Virus record (IMG/VR): IMGVR_UViG_3300029258_002750
Span: 124,001-188,000 of that record
Length of the DNA: 64,000 bases
Strand: one strand, 5' to 3'
Source of the DNA: a virus
The notes below the pieces were generated by a model. That model worked only from the letters and a program-made list of their open reading frames with translations. It did not search any database and was not told the origin of the DNA. Positions 37,791 to 45,241 of the stretch are shown one piece after another. Position 1 is the first letter of the stretch; each line of letters begins with the position of its first letter. The translations under genes were made by a program, and so were the position numbers.

Positions 37791-38092
37791 GGGCAAGCCT
37801 CAACGGCGTCGGCGATCTCGTCGCGCGGATTAGTCACCCGCGCGAGTCGGTCCACGGCCGACAACTCGTAGACGGTTACTTTGCCGCGCGGGCGTTCTGG
37901 ATTGCCCGGCCGCCAGTACCACTTCACGCGGACGCCGTGACTCTCGGCCAGGTTCGGGAACCTCTCCTTGAACGTCTCCCGCAGGGCGTGCAGGACGATC
38001 GGCCGGTAAGGCTCGCGGCGGAGGTAGTTCTCGAGCAGCGTGGTCAGTCTCTCCTCGGCCATCTCGGGCGTGTGGTAGTCGGGGTCGATCAT
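37751..38092 (-). CDS. Tail-containing protein
   Basis: 113 aa from MIDPDYHTPE at the ATGA junction. Helical, then VKWYWRPGNPERPRGKVTVYELSAVDRLARVTNPRDEIADAV: tail followed by 20 residues. Convergent with 37455-37790. Confidence 0.75.
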   Translation of the reverse strand: MIDPDYHTPEMAEERLTTLLENYLRREPYRPIVLHALRETFKERFPNLAESHGVRVKWYWRPGNPERPRGKVTVYELSAVDRLARVTNPRDEIADAVEACPYAPPDRGAMAPS

Positions 38093-38340
38093 GCGAGCTT
38101 GCCCAGCTGATCGACGATGTTGCGCAGCTCGACCTGGCAGGGCCAGACGAGTTTGCCCTCGAATGGGGAGCTTTCGGGCACGAAGATCCACGGCTGGTGG
38201 CACCGCTGGCACCCGCACAGGAACCGGCCGCGCACGATCGACTCCACGACAGCTTGGTCGGCCGACATGACAGCGCCCTCCTGGCCGGTCTTGATGAGTG
38301 TCACCAGTGCGCATTCCCACAGCTCGCCTTCACTCGCCAT
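38089..38340 (-). CDS. Cys-rich tail protein
   Basis: 83 aa. CGCQRCHQPWIFVPESSPFEGKLVWPC, a C-x-C-x-x-C…C site; tail NIVDQLGKLA at the end. The ATG lies 10 nt inside the upstream gene. Confidence 0.76.
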   Translation of the reverse strand: MASEGELWECALVTLIKTGQEGAVMSADQAVVESIVRGRFLCGCQRCHQPWIFVPESSPFEGKLVWPCQVELRNIVDQLGKLA

Positions 38341-38842
38341 CGGCCAGCGCTCCGAGCAGATCCACGGCCGGGATCAGGGTGTAGATCGATTCGAGAAGGA
38401 ACTGGAGGACCCGCTTCGCGTCCTCGCCGTCCAGGTCGGCCGGATCGTCTGGGGCCTTCCCTTCTCGGTTGACCGAGCACAGCATCAAGACGGTGGCGTG
38501 GATGTTGATCTTCGCGGCCAGCATTCCACTGGGCTGCTCGTCGTAACGCTGCTTGATCAGTTCGGATAAGGTCACGCCGGTCGCGAGCGCGTCAAATCCG
38601 GCGTCGGGAACCTCGGTGCTGAGGTCAAACTCGGCCACGTCGGTGTAGAGCGGCCGGGCGATGGAGTGCCATTCCATGGCGAGCTGGAACGGCTCCCGGC
38701 CTACGTGCCGATTCCAGTCTCCCGCGTTGGACAGGATCTCGGCGAACTTCCTGAGCATGTGACTGGCGAGAGCGTGGGCCGAGATCGTTTTGCCGTCTTG
38801 CTGCTCCAACAGCTTGAAGATGTCCTCGATCGAGACGGTCAC
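38330..38842 (-). CDS. Tail protein
   Basis: 170 aa, GTG start in GTGA. Helix-rich, tail PAVDLLGALADGE. KTISAHALASHMLRKFAEIL is a good amphipathic region. No family recognised. Confidence 0.76.
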   Translation of the reverse strand: MTVSIEDIFKLLEQQDGKTISAHALASHMLRKFAEILSNAGDWNRHVGREPFQLAMEWHSIARPLYTDVAEFDLSTEVPDAGFDALATGVTLSELIKQRYDEQPSGMLAAKINIHATVLMLCSVNREGKAPDDPADLDGEDAKRVLQFLLESIYTLIPAVDLLGALADGE

Positions 38843-39177
38843 GGCCTGTCCTCGGCCACCTCGGCCAGCGCAACCACAGCTCCGCGCGCGCGTAGGATCG
38901 CGGCCCGCATTTCGCTCTGGAAGATCTCCCGGGCGATGCGCTGTCCCTCTCTCTGGGCCTTCTTGGCGATGTCATCCTCAGCCTTCAGCAGCTCCATCCT
39001 GCACTCCTTGGAGCAGAAGATGAGCGTCGGGTCCATGCCTTCGGTGAGGAAGCGCACAGGGCGCATACTCGGACGATCGACCCAGTTCTCAGGGAGCTTG
39101 ATCTGGGTATTCGGCCTGTGCTTCCGCTCGTTGCGCTTCCCGCACCAGCAGCAGACCGTGGTCACCTTCATCGTCAT
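38839..39177 (-). CDS. Zn-binding tail-variant protein (paralogue of 7-402)
   Basis: 112 aa, leaderless. CCWCGKRNE…LPENWVDRP…LIFCSKECRMELL…EIFQSEMRAAILRARGAVVALAEVAEDRP follows the 7-402 protein block by block. The second half of a MYM/FCS-like zinc site (FCSKEC) is visible. Confidence 0.8.
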   Translation of the reverse strand: MTMKVTTVCCWCGKRNERKHRPNTQIKLPENWVDRPSMRPVRFLTEGMDPTLIFCSKECRMELLKAEDDIAKKAQREGQRIAREIFQSEMRAAILRARGAVVALAEVAEDRP

Positions 39178-39183
39178 GCCTTC

Positions 39184-39202
39184 GTTCTACCCCGGGTAGA
39201 AC
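39184..39202. promoter_or_regulatory. Divergent palindromic TAGAAC pair
   Basis: GTTCTACCCCGGGTAGAAC; leftward box 39184-39189 (GAAGGC-ATG 39177) and rightward box 39197-39202 (GAGGTC-GTG 39209), both at 6 nt. Confidence 0.76.
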
Positions 39203-39208
39203 GAGGTC

Positions 39209-39445
39209 GTGAGCCAGATCCCCATCCGCGCCCGGGTCATGCTGCGGCGAGCTATCGACTGCTGGCAGGAGCACGTCGAGGATCACAGTGGAAATCAAGC
39301 ACGCCTACGGGCGGCCGTAGCCGATCCCACGCGACTCCTCCAGGGCGGCCTTGTAGAATGCCCCCTGCGGAGGAGGCGCTACGCATGGCTATTCGTACGT
39401 CGGTCCGGGCTTCGATCGGGGGGAACACCGAGGGAGGGGCGCTAG
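39209..39445 (+). CDS. Possible small leaderless gene
   Basis: 78 aa, GTG exactly 6 nt behind TAGAAC. Helical basic start (VMLRRAIDCWQEHVEDHSGNQARLRAAV). The last 20 codons overlap the next gene and look non-coding, so the reading is uncertain although the promoter is good. Confidence 0.5.
   Translation: MSQIPIRARVMLRRAIDCWQEHVEDHSGNQARLRAAVADPTRLLQGGLVECPLRRRRYAWLFVRRSGLRSGGTPREGR
39354..39359 (+). promoter_or_regulatory. TAGAAT box for 39385
   Basis: CCTTG-TAGAAT then 25 nt with CGGAGGAGG before ATG. Confidence 0.6.
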
Positions 39446-40020
39446 CCGCAGCGGCCTACGACTTCTACCTCGACGACCAGGACCAGCACAACCAGCTGAC
39501 GGTGACGGTCGAGCCCGGCGATGTCCTCAAGCCGGTGACCCTGCCGACCCAGCCAGCCGAGGCCGGGGCGAAGCAGACGTTCTTCATGCTGCGCACCGAT
39601 GGCGACATCCAGGTGCGGCTGAACGACAACACGACGCTGACCTTCAGCATCGCCGCGAACGGGCTGATGGTCTTCTCGGGCCTGCCCGAGATCAGCCGGA
39701 TGGAGTTCAGCTACGTTGGAGCTGGGACCGAGGAGGTCAAGGTCCACATCACCAAGATCATCGGTGACCAGCTCCTCCCCGACCCGGGCGGGCCGGGCGG
39801 TGCGATCGGCCGCGTCGAGGACAAGTGGGCCGCGACCATCGGTCAGACGGTCTTCACGCTCACGCGCGCGCCGGAGGAGCCCGACTCGTGGCCGCTCTTC
39901 ATCGAGGGCGTCCAGTACTCCTCGCCGGACTTCTTCACGGTCTCGGGAACCACGCTCACCTGGCTCGATGTGCCGTTCACGCTGCCTGCCGGTGCGCGGG
40001 TCGAGTTCTACTACGAGTAG
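39385..40020 (+). CDS. Probable virion (fibre/decoration) protein
   Basis: 211 aa, CGGAGGAGG 8 nt upstream. Gly/Ala-rich start, then all-beta domain. The last 55 residues (VFTLTRAPEEPDSWPLFI, YSSPDFFTVSGTTLTW, PAGARVEFYY) match the repeat found in many phage tail-fibre and virion-decoration proteins ('FTLxxAPxDPDSxxLFxNG…Y'). No tail. Isolated between leftward clusters. Confidence 0.8.
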   Translation: MAIRTSVRASIGGNTEGGALAAAAYDFYLDDQDQHNQLTVTVEPGDVLKPVTLPTQPAEAGAKQTFFMLRTDGDIQVRLNDNTTLTFSIAANGLMVFSGLPEISRMEFSYVGAGTEEVKVHITKIIGDQLLPDPGGPGGAIGRVEDKWAATIGQTVFTLTRAPEEPDSWPLFIEGVQYSSPDFFTVSGTTLTWLDVPFTLPAGARVEFYYE

Positions 40021-40029
40021 GAGGACGCT

Positions 40030-40902
40030 ATGGGAATCTTCGGTGCACAACTGGACGATGACGCCATCCCGCAGGCGAAGCTCTCCCCGGATGTCCAGGC
40101 GAAGCTCCCCACCTGGGAGACCAAGACCGAGAACTTCGCGATCACAACCGCCGACAACGGCAAGGGCTACATCAACACGGGTGCGACCGGGCCGGTCAAG
40201 GGCACGTGCGCTGTGGGCCTGCCAGACGGCTTCGAGGTCTCCTTCCTCCGGGTCACGGCTCAGGACTTCTGGTTCCAGCCAGCGCCGGGCGAGGAGTGCT
40301 ACCGCACCGACCTCGGTACCTTGACCGGCTGGGGCACCAACCTTGCGGTCTCGATCAACGCCCTGGTCAATCGCATCACCTGGAAGCTCGTGGTCGACGG
40401 CGCCAATCGGATGTGGGTTCCGCTCGTCGGCACCGTGAACCTGAAGGCGCAGTACCCGCTCCAGGGTCTCGACCTCAAGGACAAGACCCCAGACGGAGCG
40501 GCCTTCAACGTCAATCCGCCGACATGCGCGGCCGGGCGCTGGGAGATCCGCATCCGGGCCGAGCCATCGGCCACGCTCCTGGGATCGCTCGAGTGGGACG
40601 GCGGGTTCACCTGGACAGATGGCGCCGTCGCTGGCGTGTCTGACCTGCTCTATCTGGAGATCGACGCTTCCCTGACGCACGCGGGCGACGATGTGGTCTG
40701 GTCCGACGATCCGGCCGACGACCAGTTCCTCACCCTTTCCTACAGCACCGGCGGCGGCTTCCTCACGCTCTCCACGATCAAGCCCTACGAGGGGCCGCTG
40801 ACCATCGGCCGGGGACAGCTGCTCGACTACTGGATCGGCCAGGACGGACGGCTCTACGCGCGCAACGGCGGTGCGACCCCGTTCCCCTACGAGGCGGTCT
40901 AG
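40030..40902 (+). CDS. Probable virion protein
   Basis: 290 aa, GAGTAGGAGGACGCT before the ATG. MGIFGAQLDDDAIPQAKLSPDVQAKL start is typical of short fibre or base-plate subunits with a 'DxxIxxxKLspDVq' sequence; the rest is beta-rich with repeated Gly/Trp loops. Cotranscribed with 39385. Stop shares CTAG with the convergent gene. Confidence 0.78.
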   Translation: MGIFGAQLDDDAIPQAKLSPDVQAKLPTWETKTENFAITTADNGKGYINTGATGPVKGTCAVGLPDGFEVSFLRVTAQDFWFQPAPGEECYRTDLGTLTGWGTNLAVSINALVNRITWKLVVDGANRMWVPLVGTVNLKAQYPLQGLDLKDKTPDGAAFNVNPPTCAAGRWEIRIRAEPSATLLGSLEWDGGFTWTDGAVAGVSDLLYLEIDASLTHAGDDVVWSDDPADDQFLTLSYSTGGGFLTLSTIKPYEGPLTIGRGQLLDYWIGQDGRLYARNGGATPFPYEAV

Positions 40903-41135
40903 CTCTCCGGCAAGCTACCCAGCTGACTGACCGCGTCCTTCGGTTTGACCGGCTCCCAGTCGGCGAACAGCTCTGCGTTGGCCCAGCGCTCGTCCTGCGT
41001 CTCCGGCCCAATCCCGTGGTACATCACGTAGACGCCTAGTTCGGTCCAGGTAACCGAGTACGGTTCCTCGCTGTTCGCCGGTTTGCGGCGGGCTGCGGGT
41101 ACCTCGCTGCGTCGTAGCGCCGTGTAGAGCTGCAT
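40899..41135 (-). CDS. 'DWEP' family tail protein
   Basis: 78 aa, leaderless. SVTWTELGVYVMYHGI, then NAELFADWEPVKPKDAVSQLGSLPES: family signature plus tail. Confidence 0.78.
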   Translation of the reverse strand: MQLYTALRRSEVPAARRKPANSEEPYSVTWTELGVYVMYHGIGPETQDERWANAELFADWEPVKPKDAVSQLGSLPES

Positions 41136-41141
41136 GTCGGT

Positions 41142-41147
41142 GTTCTA
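41142..41147 (-). promoter_or_regulatory. TAGAAC box for 41135
   Basis: Minus strand GTAGGG-TAGAAC-ACCGAC-ATG. Confidence 0.72.
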
Positions 41148-41149
41148 CC

Positions 41150-41662
41150 CTACGCGGCCGAGAGGGAGAACACCTCCGCGTTCGCGTCGAGCAGGGCGCC
41201 GAGTGAGGTAACGACGTCATCGTTCGGTGCGCCCTCCGGCCACCACCGGACCACGATCGGCTCGAGGTTCCGCTCCAGCAGGGCGCGCACGTCATCCCAG
41301 TGGCACGGGTGGCGGTGCTCGTGGAACAACTCGGTCGCCCACAGCGCGGCGAGCAGGATCCTCTCCAGCTTGTCGCGGCCCGATGGTGTGATCTGCTCAC
41401 GGAGCTGCGGACCCTCGTCCTCGTAGAAGGCGAAACAGCTCGGCCGGAACTGCGGGAAGACCTGGCAGATGAGGTAGTCGATGTAGGACTGGTAGTGGTC
41501 GGGATCGTCGCCCCCGGCCACGGTTTCCACTGCCGCCTTCAGCTTGCTCCGGTCGTGGAGCGTCTTCTCGATGAGCGGAAAGATGGTCGTAGTGGTGCCG
41601 CCGTCAATCTCCAGCCCGAGCACGAGTTGGAGCTGAACGGTCTGGGTGAGTTGCAAAAGCAT
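41150..41662 (-). CDS. Helical tail-variant protein behind conserved leader
   Basis: 170 aa from MLLQLTQTVQLQLVLG with GGAGGAAGG upstream; the frame extends to 41749 but lacks a start signal there. Mixed alpha/beta with RNLEPIVVRWWPEG and DVVTSLGALLDANAEVF, a late tail variant. Function unknown. Confidence 0.75.
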   Translation of the reverse strand: MLLQLTQTVQLQLVLGLEIDGGTTTTIFPLIEKTLHDRSKLKAAVETVAGGDDPDHYQSYIDYLICQVFPQFRPSCFAFYEDEGPQLREQITPSGRDKLERILLAALWATELFHEHRHPCHWDDVRALLERNLEPIVVRWWPEGAPNDDVVTSLGALLDANAEVFSLSAA

Positions 41663-41781
41663 GGCTGCCTTCCTCCGGGTTGGTTGAGCAGCAGTTCCTT
41701 TCGCATGAGGCGTGCCGAGGAAACCCCGACCAACCTCTACTCCTCCCAACAGCTCACCGGCCCGTTCTCACGGCTGGAGTT
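41663..41781 (-). promoter_or_regulatory. Conserved leader, copy E (long form)
   Basis: Minus strand TGAGAAC-N12-TGTTGGGAGGAG, then about 70 nt more before GGAGGAAGG and ATG 41662. The N12 spacing is kept although the leader is longer. Confidence 0.68.
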
Positions 41782-42128
41782 CCGGCAGAAGATTCTTTGT
41801 GCGTTCGGAAGATCCCTTGTGCCTCGATCCGGCCTGGAGCGGATTCCGATCCGGCCAGGGCCGGATTGGGGTGAGCGGCGGGATCGTCGGCTATCCCCTG
41901 GGATAGCTCCGGGGCGCCCCGGGGCTCGCCAGAGAGCCCGACATAAACGCTTGGGGGACGAGGTTGCCCCCGACTATCGATGTAAGTCCTTTAGAATCAA
42001 CGCAGCGCTTCCAGAGCCCGCGTGTGGTTCGATCATCAGGCCGAGGGCTCGTGGCCCCTGTGCGCCGAGATCGTGTCTCCTGATCAAGGACGTGGCGCCA
42101 GGGAGCCTGCCAGGACGTCTGCCCGGGG
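41782..42128. other. Non-coding block with hairpin
   Basis: No credible gene. Contains GCTATCCC-CT-GGGATAGC (41890-41907), repeated CCTTGTGCC/TTTGTGC words and GTAAGTCCTTTAGAATC (41985), the same as GTAAGTCGTTTAGAAC at 51786 but for two positions. Ends at the TAGAAC box for 42141. Confidence 0.6.
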
Positions 42129-42134
42129 TAGAAC
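42129..42134 (+). promoter_or_regulatory. TAGAAC box for 42141
   Basis: CCGGGG-TAGAAC-GTCAGC-ATG. Confidence 0.74.
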
Positions 42135-42140
42135 GTCAGC

Positions 42141-42560
42141 ATGGCGCGTAAGAAGACTCCGGGCATCCCGCTCGCGATGACCACGAATATGTGGATCGGC
42201 TTGCGACTGATCGGCTCCCACTACCTGTGGGAGCGCGCCTGGCCCGACCCGGATCACGAGCCGAAGGAGTACGAGAAGGTCTGCGCTGTGGAGAAGCTCT
42301 ACGAGGAGCTGCCCGGCGACTGGCCAGCGACCGAGGGGCCGAATCGACGCCGCGCCTATGGCGGTCGGCGGGGGCGCGCTCTGAAGAGGCGCCAGAAGAT
42401 GCACCTTCGGCCCGAGCAGGTCGAGCCGATGCTGGACCTGCTGCGCTATGCGGTGTCGGTGCCCGGCGGCTTCATGGACAACCTGGTCTCGGGCTACCAC
42501 ATGCGGATCGCGCAGTTGGAGAAGCTCGACCTGATCACGATCATGGGCTCGCTCGCGTGA
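42141..42560 (+). CDS. Basic helical protein (paralogue of 43510)
   Basis: 139 aa, leaderless. MARKKTPGIPLAMTTNMWIGLRLIGSHYLWERAWPD at the start and a helical C-half (IAQLEKLDLITIMGSLA) mirror 43510 (MSRKKPGIPMRITGPVLLALRMAGAHHLYENEN…SIERLGAIEP). Tail degenerate. Function unknown. Confidence 0.77.
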   Translation: MARKKTPGIPLAMTTNMWIGLRLIGSHYLWERAWPDPDHEPKEYEKVCAVEKLYEELPGDWPATEGPNRRRAYGGRRGRALKRRQKMHLRPEQVEPMLDLLRYAVSVPGGFMDNLVSGYHMRIAQLEKLDLITIMGSLA

Positions 42561-42811
42561 AGCGTCGGCTTCCAGTCGGAACCCCGGTAGTGATCACCGG
42601 CGGCGGCCACGAAGGGGCACTCGGCTACATCACCTGGGACGAGGCTCTCAGCGCGCTGCCGGGCTTCGTTACGGTCCAGCCGGACGACTACAGGGGATTT
42701 GCCGTTCGAGTGCGGATCGAGGACGTGGAGCCCCGCAGCGCGGTCGATGCCCTGGCATCGGTCGTGAGGGAGGAAGAACGTGGAGCGGACGCTGGTACTG
42801 ATCAAGCCTGA
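42557..42811 (+). CDS. Tail protein
   Basis: 84 aa, GTG in the GTGA junction. KRRLPVGTPVVITGGGHEGALGYITWDEAL…TVQPDD barrel pattern; RSAVDALASVVREEERG tail. Overlaps ndk by 32 nt. Confidence 0.76.
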   Translation: MKRRLPVGTPVVITGGGHEGALGYITWDEALSALPGFVTVQPDDYRGFAVRVRIEDVEPRSAVDALASVVREEERGADAGTDQA

Positions 42812-43229
42812 CGCGGTCTCGCGCGGGCTCGTCGGAGAGATCATCTCCCGCTTCGAGCGGAAGAAGCTGAAGCTCCTCGGTCTGAAGATGCTGCGCGCCG
42901 ACGGGGAGCTTGTCGCACAGCACTATGCCGAGCACGTTGACAAGCCGTTCTACGCGGAGCTGGCCCTCTTCACGATGAGCGGGCCGATCGTGGCGATGGT
43001 TCTGGCGGGTCACCAGGCCGTTCACGTCGTGCGCACCTTGATGGGACCGACCGATGGGGTAGGCGCGCCGCTCGGAACGATCCGGGGTGACTTCGCGTCC
43101 GGCGATCCGATCCGCGAGAACCTCGTCCACGGCTCCGACTCAGCTGAGTCGGCTGCGCGGGAACTCGAGTTGTTCTTCGGCGGCGACTTCGATGTGGACG
43201 ACCATCGGGTCAGCGCTGACGGGCCGTGA
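42780..43229 (+). CDS. ndk: Nucleoside diphosphate kinase
   Basis: 149 aa, GTG start. Full NDK pattern: TLVLIKPDAVSRGLVGEI at the start, LMGPTDGVGAPLGTIRGDF near 87-105, and NLVHGSDSAESA with the phospho-accepting His at position 117. It transfers the gamma-phosphate between nucleotides, supplying dNTPs for phage replication. The C-terminus ends VSAD, encoded by the GTCAGCGCTGAC palindrome (43209-43220). Confidence 0.95.
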   Translation: MERTLVLIKPDAVSRGLVGEIISRFERKKLKLLGLKMLRADGELVAQHYAEHVDKPFYAELALFTMSGPIVAMVLAGHQAVHVVRTLMGPTDGVGAPLGTIRGDFASGDPIRENLVHGSDSAESAARELELFFGGDFDVDDHRVSADGP

Positions 43230-43513
43230 CCGAGAACGAGTTCATACGAGAGATCACGGCTCTCGGGTTCTACCCGCTCACCGGCCACGGCACGCGGCCA
43301 GCGAGCGACCTCGTCCACGATCGCCTGAGCATGATGGTCGATCTTCGCGGGCTGAGGCGGCGAGCAACCTACCGCCGTGGCAATCCCTACCTCAGCGCTC
43401 TTGCGGCAATAGCGCGTGAGATCAGCAAGCTCGATGCGATTGATCAGCTCGCCCTGCTGGGAGATACGCTGCCGACCGAGGTAGAACAGGGGTTAGAGGA
43501 ACATGATCTATGA
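43226..43513 (+). CDS. Tail protein
   Basis: 95 aa, GTG in GTGA after ndk. Mixed sequence; tail LDAIDQLALLGDTLPTEVEQGLEEHDL. The TAGAAC box for 43510 lies inside its 3' end. Confidence 0.75.
   Translation: MTENEFIREITALGFYPLTGHGTRPASDLVHDRLSMMVDLRGLRRRATYRRGNPYLSALAAIAREISKLDAIDQLALLGDTLPTEVEQGLEEHDL
43482..43487 (+). promoter_or_regulatory. TAGAAC box with leader for 43510
   Basis: CGAGG-TAGAAC then 22 nt (with GAGGAAC) before ATG 43510. Confidence 0.55.
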
Positions 43514-43860
43514 GCAGGAAGAAGCCCGGAATCCCGATGAGAATCACGGGGCCGGTCCTGTTGGCCTTGCGAATGGCTGGGGCGCATCATCTTTACGAGA
43601 ACGAGAACGATGACGAGGTCCGGTGGTGGCTGGACCGGCTGCCTCGACCGGACTGGGAAGAGGCGGCTCGTAGCTACACAGGTGTTGGCTCGAAGACTAT
43701 TCGGATTCCGGCCGCCAAGGTGGACTCGTTCATCCGCTTCTTGAAGATTGCTGCCACGAATCCGCACCAGGGGCCTGGGGTCGGTGGTGCGATCGAGAGC
43801 CGGATCGAGAAGCTCGAGTCGATGAGCAGCATCGAGCGGCTCGGTGCGATCGAGCCGTGA
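43510..43860 (+). CDS. Basic helical tail protein (paralogue of 42141)
   Basis: 116 aa. MSRKKPGIPMRITGP; helical ARSYTGVGSKTIRIPAAKVDSFIRFLKIA; SSIERLGAIEP tail at the end. Paralogue of 42141. Confidence 0.78.
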   Translation: MSRKKPGIPMRITGPVLLALRMAGAHHLYENENDDEVRWWLDRLPRPDWEEAARSYTGVGSKTIRIPAAKVDSFIRFLKIAATNPHQGPGVGGAIESRIEKLESMSSIERLGAIEP

Positions 43861-44216
43861 GGTTCTGGGAGGCGGTCCGCTGGAGCAAGAGCGGTGTTGC
43901 GTCCTACGTGGTGAAGGAGCCAGGCTGTCCAGAAAACCCGATGACTGAGGAGGAGATCGAGGAGGCGTTCTGCCTCTCCAGCCGCCTGAACGTGAAGATC
44001 GCGCAGGGTCAGCCGGTTCTCATCAACGACAACCACTACGCAGCCGATCGCGTGCCGGATCTGATCGAGAACAGCGTCGAGTGGGAGCCATTTCCGCCCG
44101 TCCGCGACGCGATTTCTGAGCTGGGGAGTCTGACCCCCGAGGTAGAACTGGGGCATGACCCTGGACGAGGCCCTGGGATGGAGCGATCGGCGCGCGGCGG
44201 TCCGTACACCAGCTGA
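43857..44216 (+). CDS. 'DWEP' family tail protein
   Basis: 119 aa, GTG in the GTGA junction. RFWEAVRWSKSGVASYVVKE at the start, VEWEPFPPVRDAISELGSLTPEV tail near residue 87; the last about 30 codons overlap the next gene in another frame. Confidence 0.75.
   Translation: MRFWEAVRWSKSGVASYVVKEPGCPENPMTEEEIEEAFCLSSRLNVKIAQGQPVLINDNHYAADRVPDLIENSVEWEPFPPVRDAISELGSLTPEVELGHDPGRGPGMERSARGGPYTS
44143..44148 (+). promoter_or_regulatory. TAGAAC box for 44155
   Basis: CCCGAGG-TAGAAC-TGGGGC-ATG. Confidence 0.74.
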
Positions 44217-44385
44217 TCCGATCGAACCGTGCGCGGTCATAGATCCACCGTGCACGTGTTGTCCGACGGTTGCGCTCACGGCCACGCGCGAGCCGACTGA
44301 CGTCGCTTGGGCCTACACCTTCGAGAACTGGGAGCCGGTCAGCGCCGACCTGGGCGCGCTGGCGATGAGCGGGACGCGCCGGTGA
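44155..44385 (+). CDS. 'DWEP' family protein, degenerate tail
   Basis: 76 aa, leaderless. MTLDEALGWSDRRAAVRTP and a Cys-rich insert (CTCCPT), then FENWEPVSADLGALAMSG: the tail is eroded. Contains VSAD encoded by a GTCAGCGCCGAC variant of the palindrome. Confidence 0.74.
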   Translation: MTLDEALGWSDRRAAVRTPADPIEPCAVIDPPCTCCPTVALTATREPTDVAWAYTFENWEPVSADLGALAMSGTRR

Positions 44386-44600
44386 AGTTCCGTGTGGGGC
44401 AGGAGGTAGTGGTTACGGCAGGCGATGCCCAGGTCAACCGAGGGGCGGTCGCCAAGGTGACTCAGATCGAACATGCGTCTGTGAACCCCCACCGGGTGCG
44501 GATCAGCCACCACGGATGGAGCACGTGGGTCACGCCCGATCAGATCGAACATGCGAACGCGATCGAGGGCCTCGGTGGCCTGGCGGATGTCGTCCGATGA
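44382..44600 (+). CDS. SH3-like tail protein
   Basis: 72 aa, GTG start. FRVGQEVVVTAGDAQVNRGAVAKVTQIEHASVNPHRVRISHHGWSTWV barrel; NAIEGLGGLADVVR tail. Confidence 0.78.
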   Translation: MKFRVGQEVVVTAGDAQVNRGAVAKVTQIEHASVNPHRVRISHHGWSTWVTPDQIEHANAIEGLGGLADVVR

Positions 44601-44950
44601 GCCTCTCGGATGTTCCCCTGTCCGACCTGGCCGACGAGGTGTTGTTCCACGGGGTAGAGCAAACGCTGCTCAACAAGGTCCGTGAGCGCTCTCGCTCGGT
44701 CTACAAGGTCGCCCGCGACCTCATCGATCATGCGGAAGGTCCCAAGACCATCGGACGGTTCATCGACGCGCGTGATCAGGCAGAGCACGGCATGGACTCG
44801 AACAGACTCTCCTCGGCGCTCATGGCGCTCTGTCGAGCCGAGGCCAAGCTCGCCAACACCGACGATGTGAAGCACCGCGCCCGGCGCTACTTGGTCTCAG
44901 TTCTGCCTGCCGTCGATGCGCTTGCCATCCTGGGTAGGGAGGAATCGTGA
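44597..44950 (+). CDS. Helical tail protein
   Basis: 117 aa, ATG in the ATGA junction. Helical (TLLNKVRERSRSVYKVARDLIDHAEG; SALMALCRAEAKLANTDDV); tail PAVDALAILGREES. Confidence 0.77.
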   Translation: MSLSDVPLSDLADEVLFHGVEQTLLNKVRERSRSVYKVARDLIDHAEGPKTIGRFIDARDQAEHGMDSNRLSSALMALCRAEAKLANTDDVKHRARRYLVSVLPAVDALAILGREES

Positions 44951-45225
44951 CCTACCAGCAGGCGTGCAAGCTCAGTGAGGTTGGGATCGCTGTCCGATGC
45001 AGCGGTGACCTCGCGATCTACTGGACGTGGGACCCAGACGCGCAGGCGGTGCCGAATCCTCGAGCGCCAGCTCGCGCGGTGTGCCCACGCGCGGCCCGCA
45101 TGGTGGACCACCGCTATGCCGGTCTCAACGACGACTGGCAGCCGTGGATGCCGCGCGACGTGATCACAATGCTCGGTGACCTCGTCCGCGAGAAGGAGGA
45201 ACGAGCGTGGCTGTCGGTAGCGTAG
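44947..45225 (+). CDS. 'DDWQP' family tail protein
   Basis: 92 aa, GTG in the GTGA junction. TYQQACKLSEVGIAVRCSGDL start; LNDDWQPWMPRDVITMLGDLVREKEE end. Family with 17782 and 45242. Confidence 0.77.
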   Translation: MTYQQACKLSEVGIAVRCSGDLAIYWTWDPDAQAVPNPRAPARAVCPRAARMVDHRYAGLNDDWQPWMPRDVITMLGDLVREKEERAWLSVA

Positions 45226-45241
45226 AGGGGAGAGGGGCGCT

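Noticed and set aside
40200-40643. 145-aa plus ORF overlapping 40030-40902 in another frame
   Set aside because: Arg-rich shadow, no start signal.
39442-40680. 412-aa minus-strand ORF
   Set aside because: Antisense to two virion-like genes that have strong ribosome sites; no motif.
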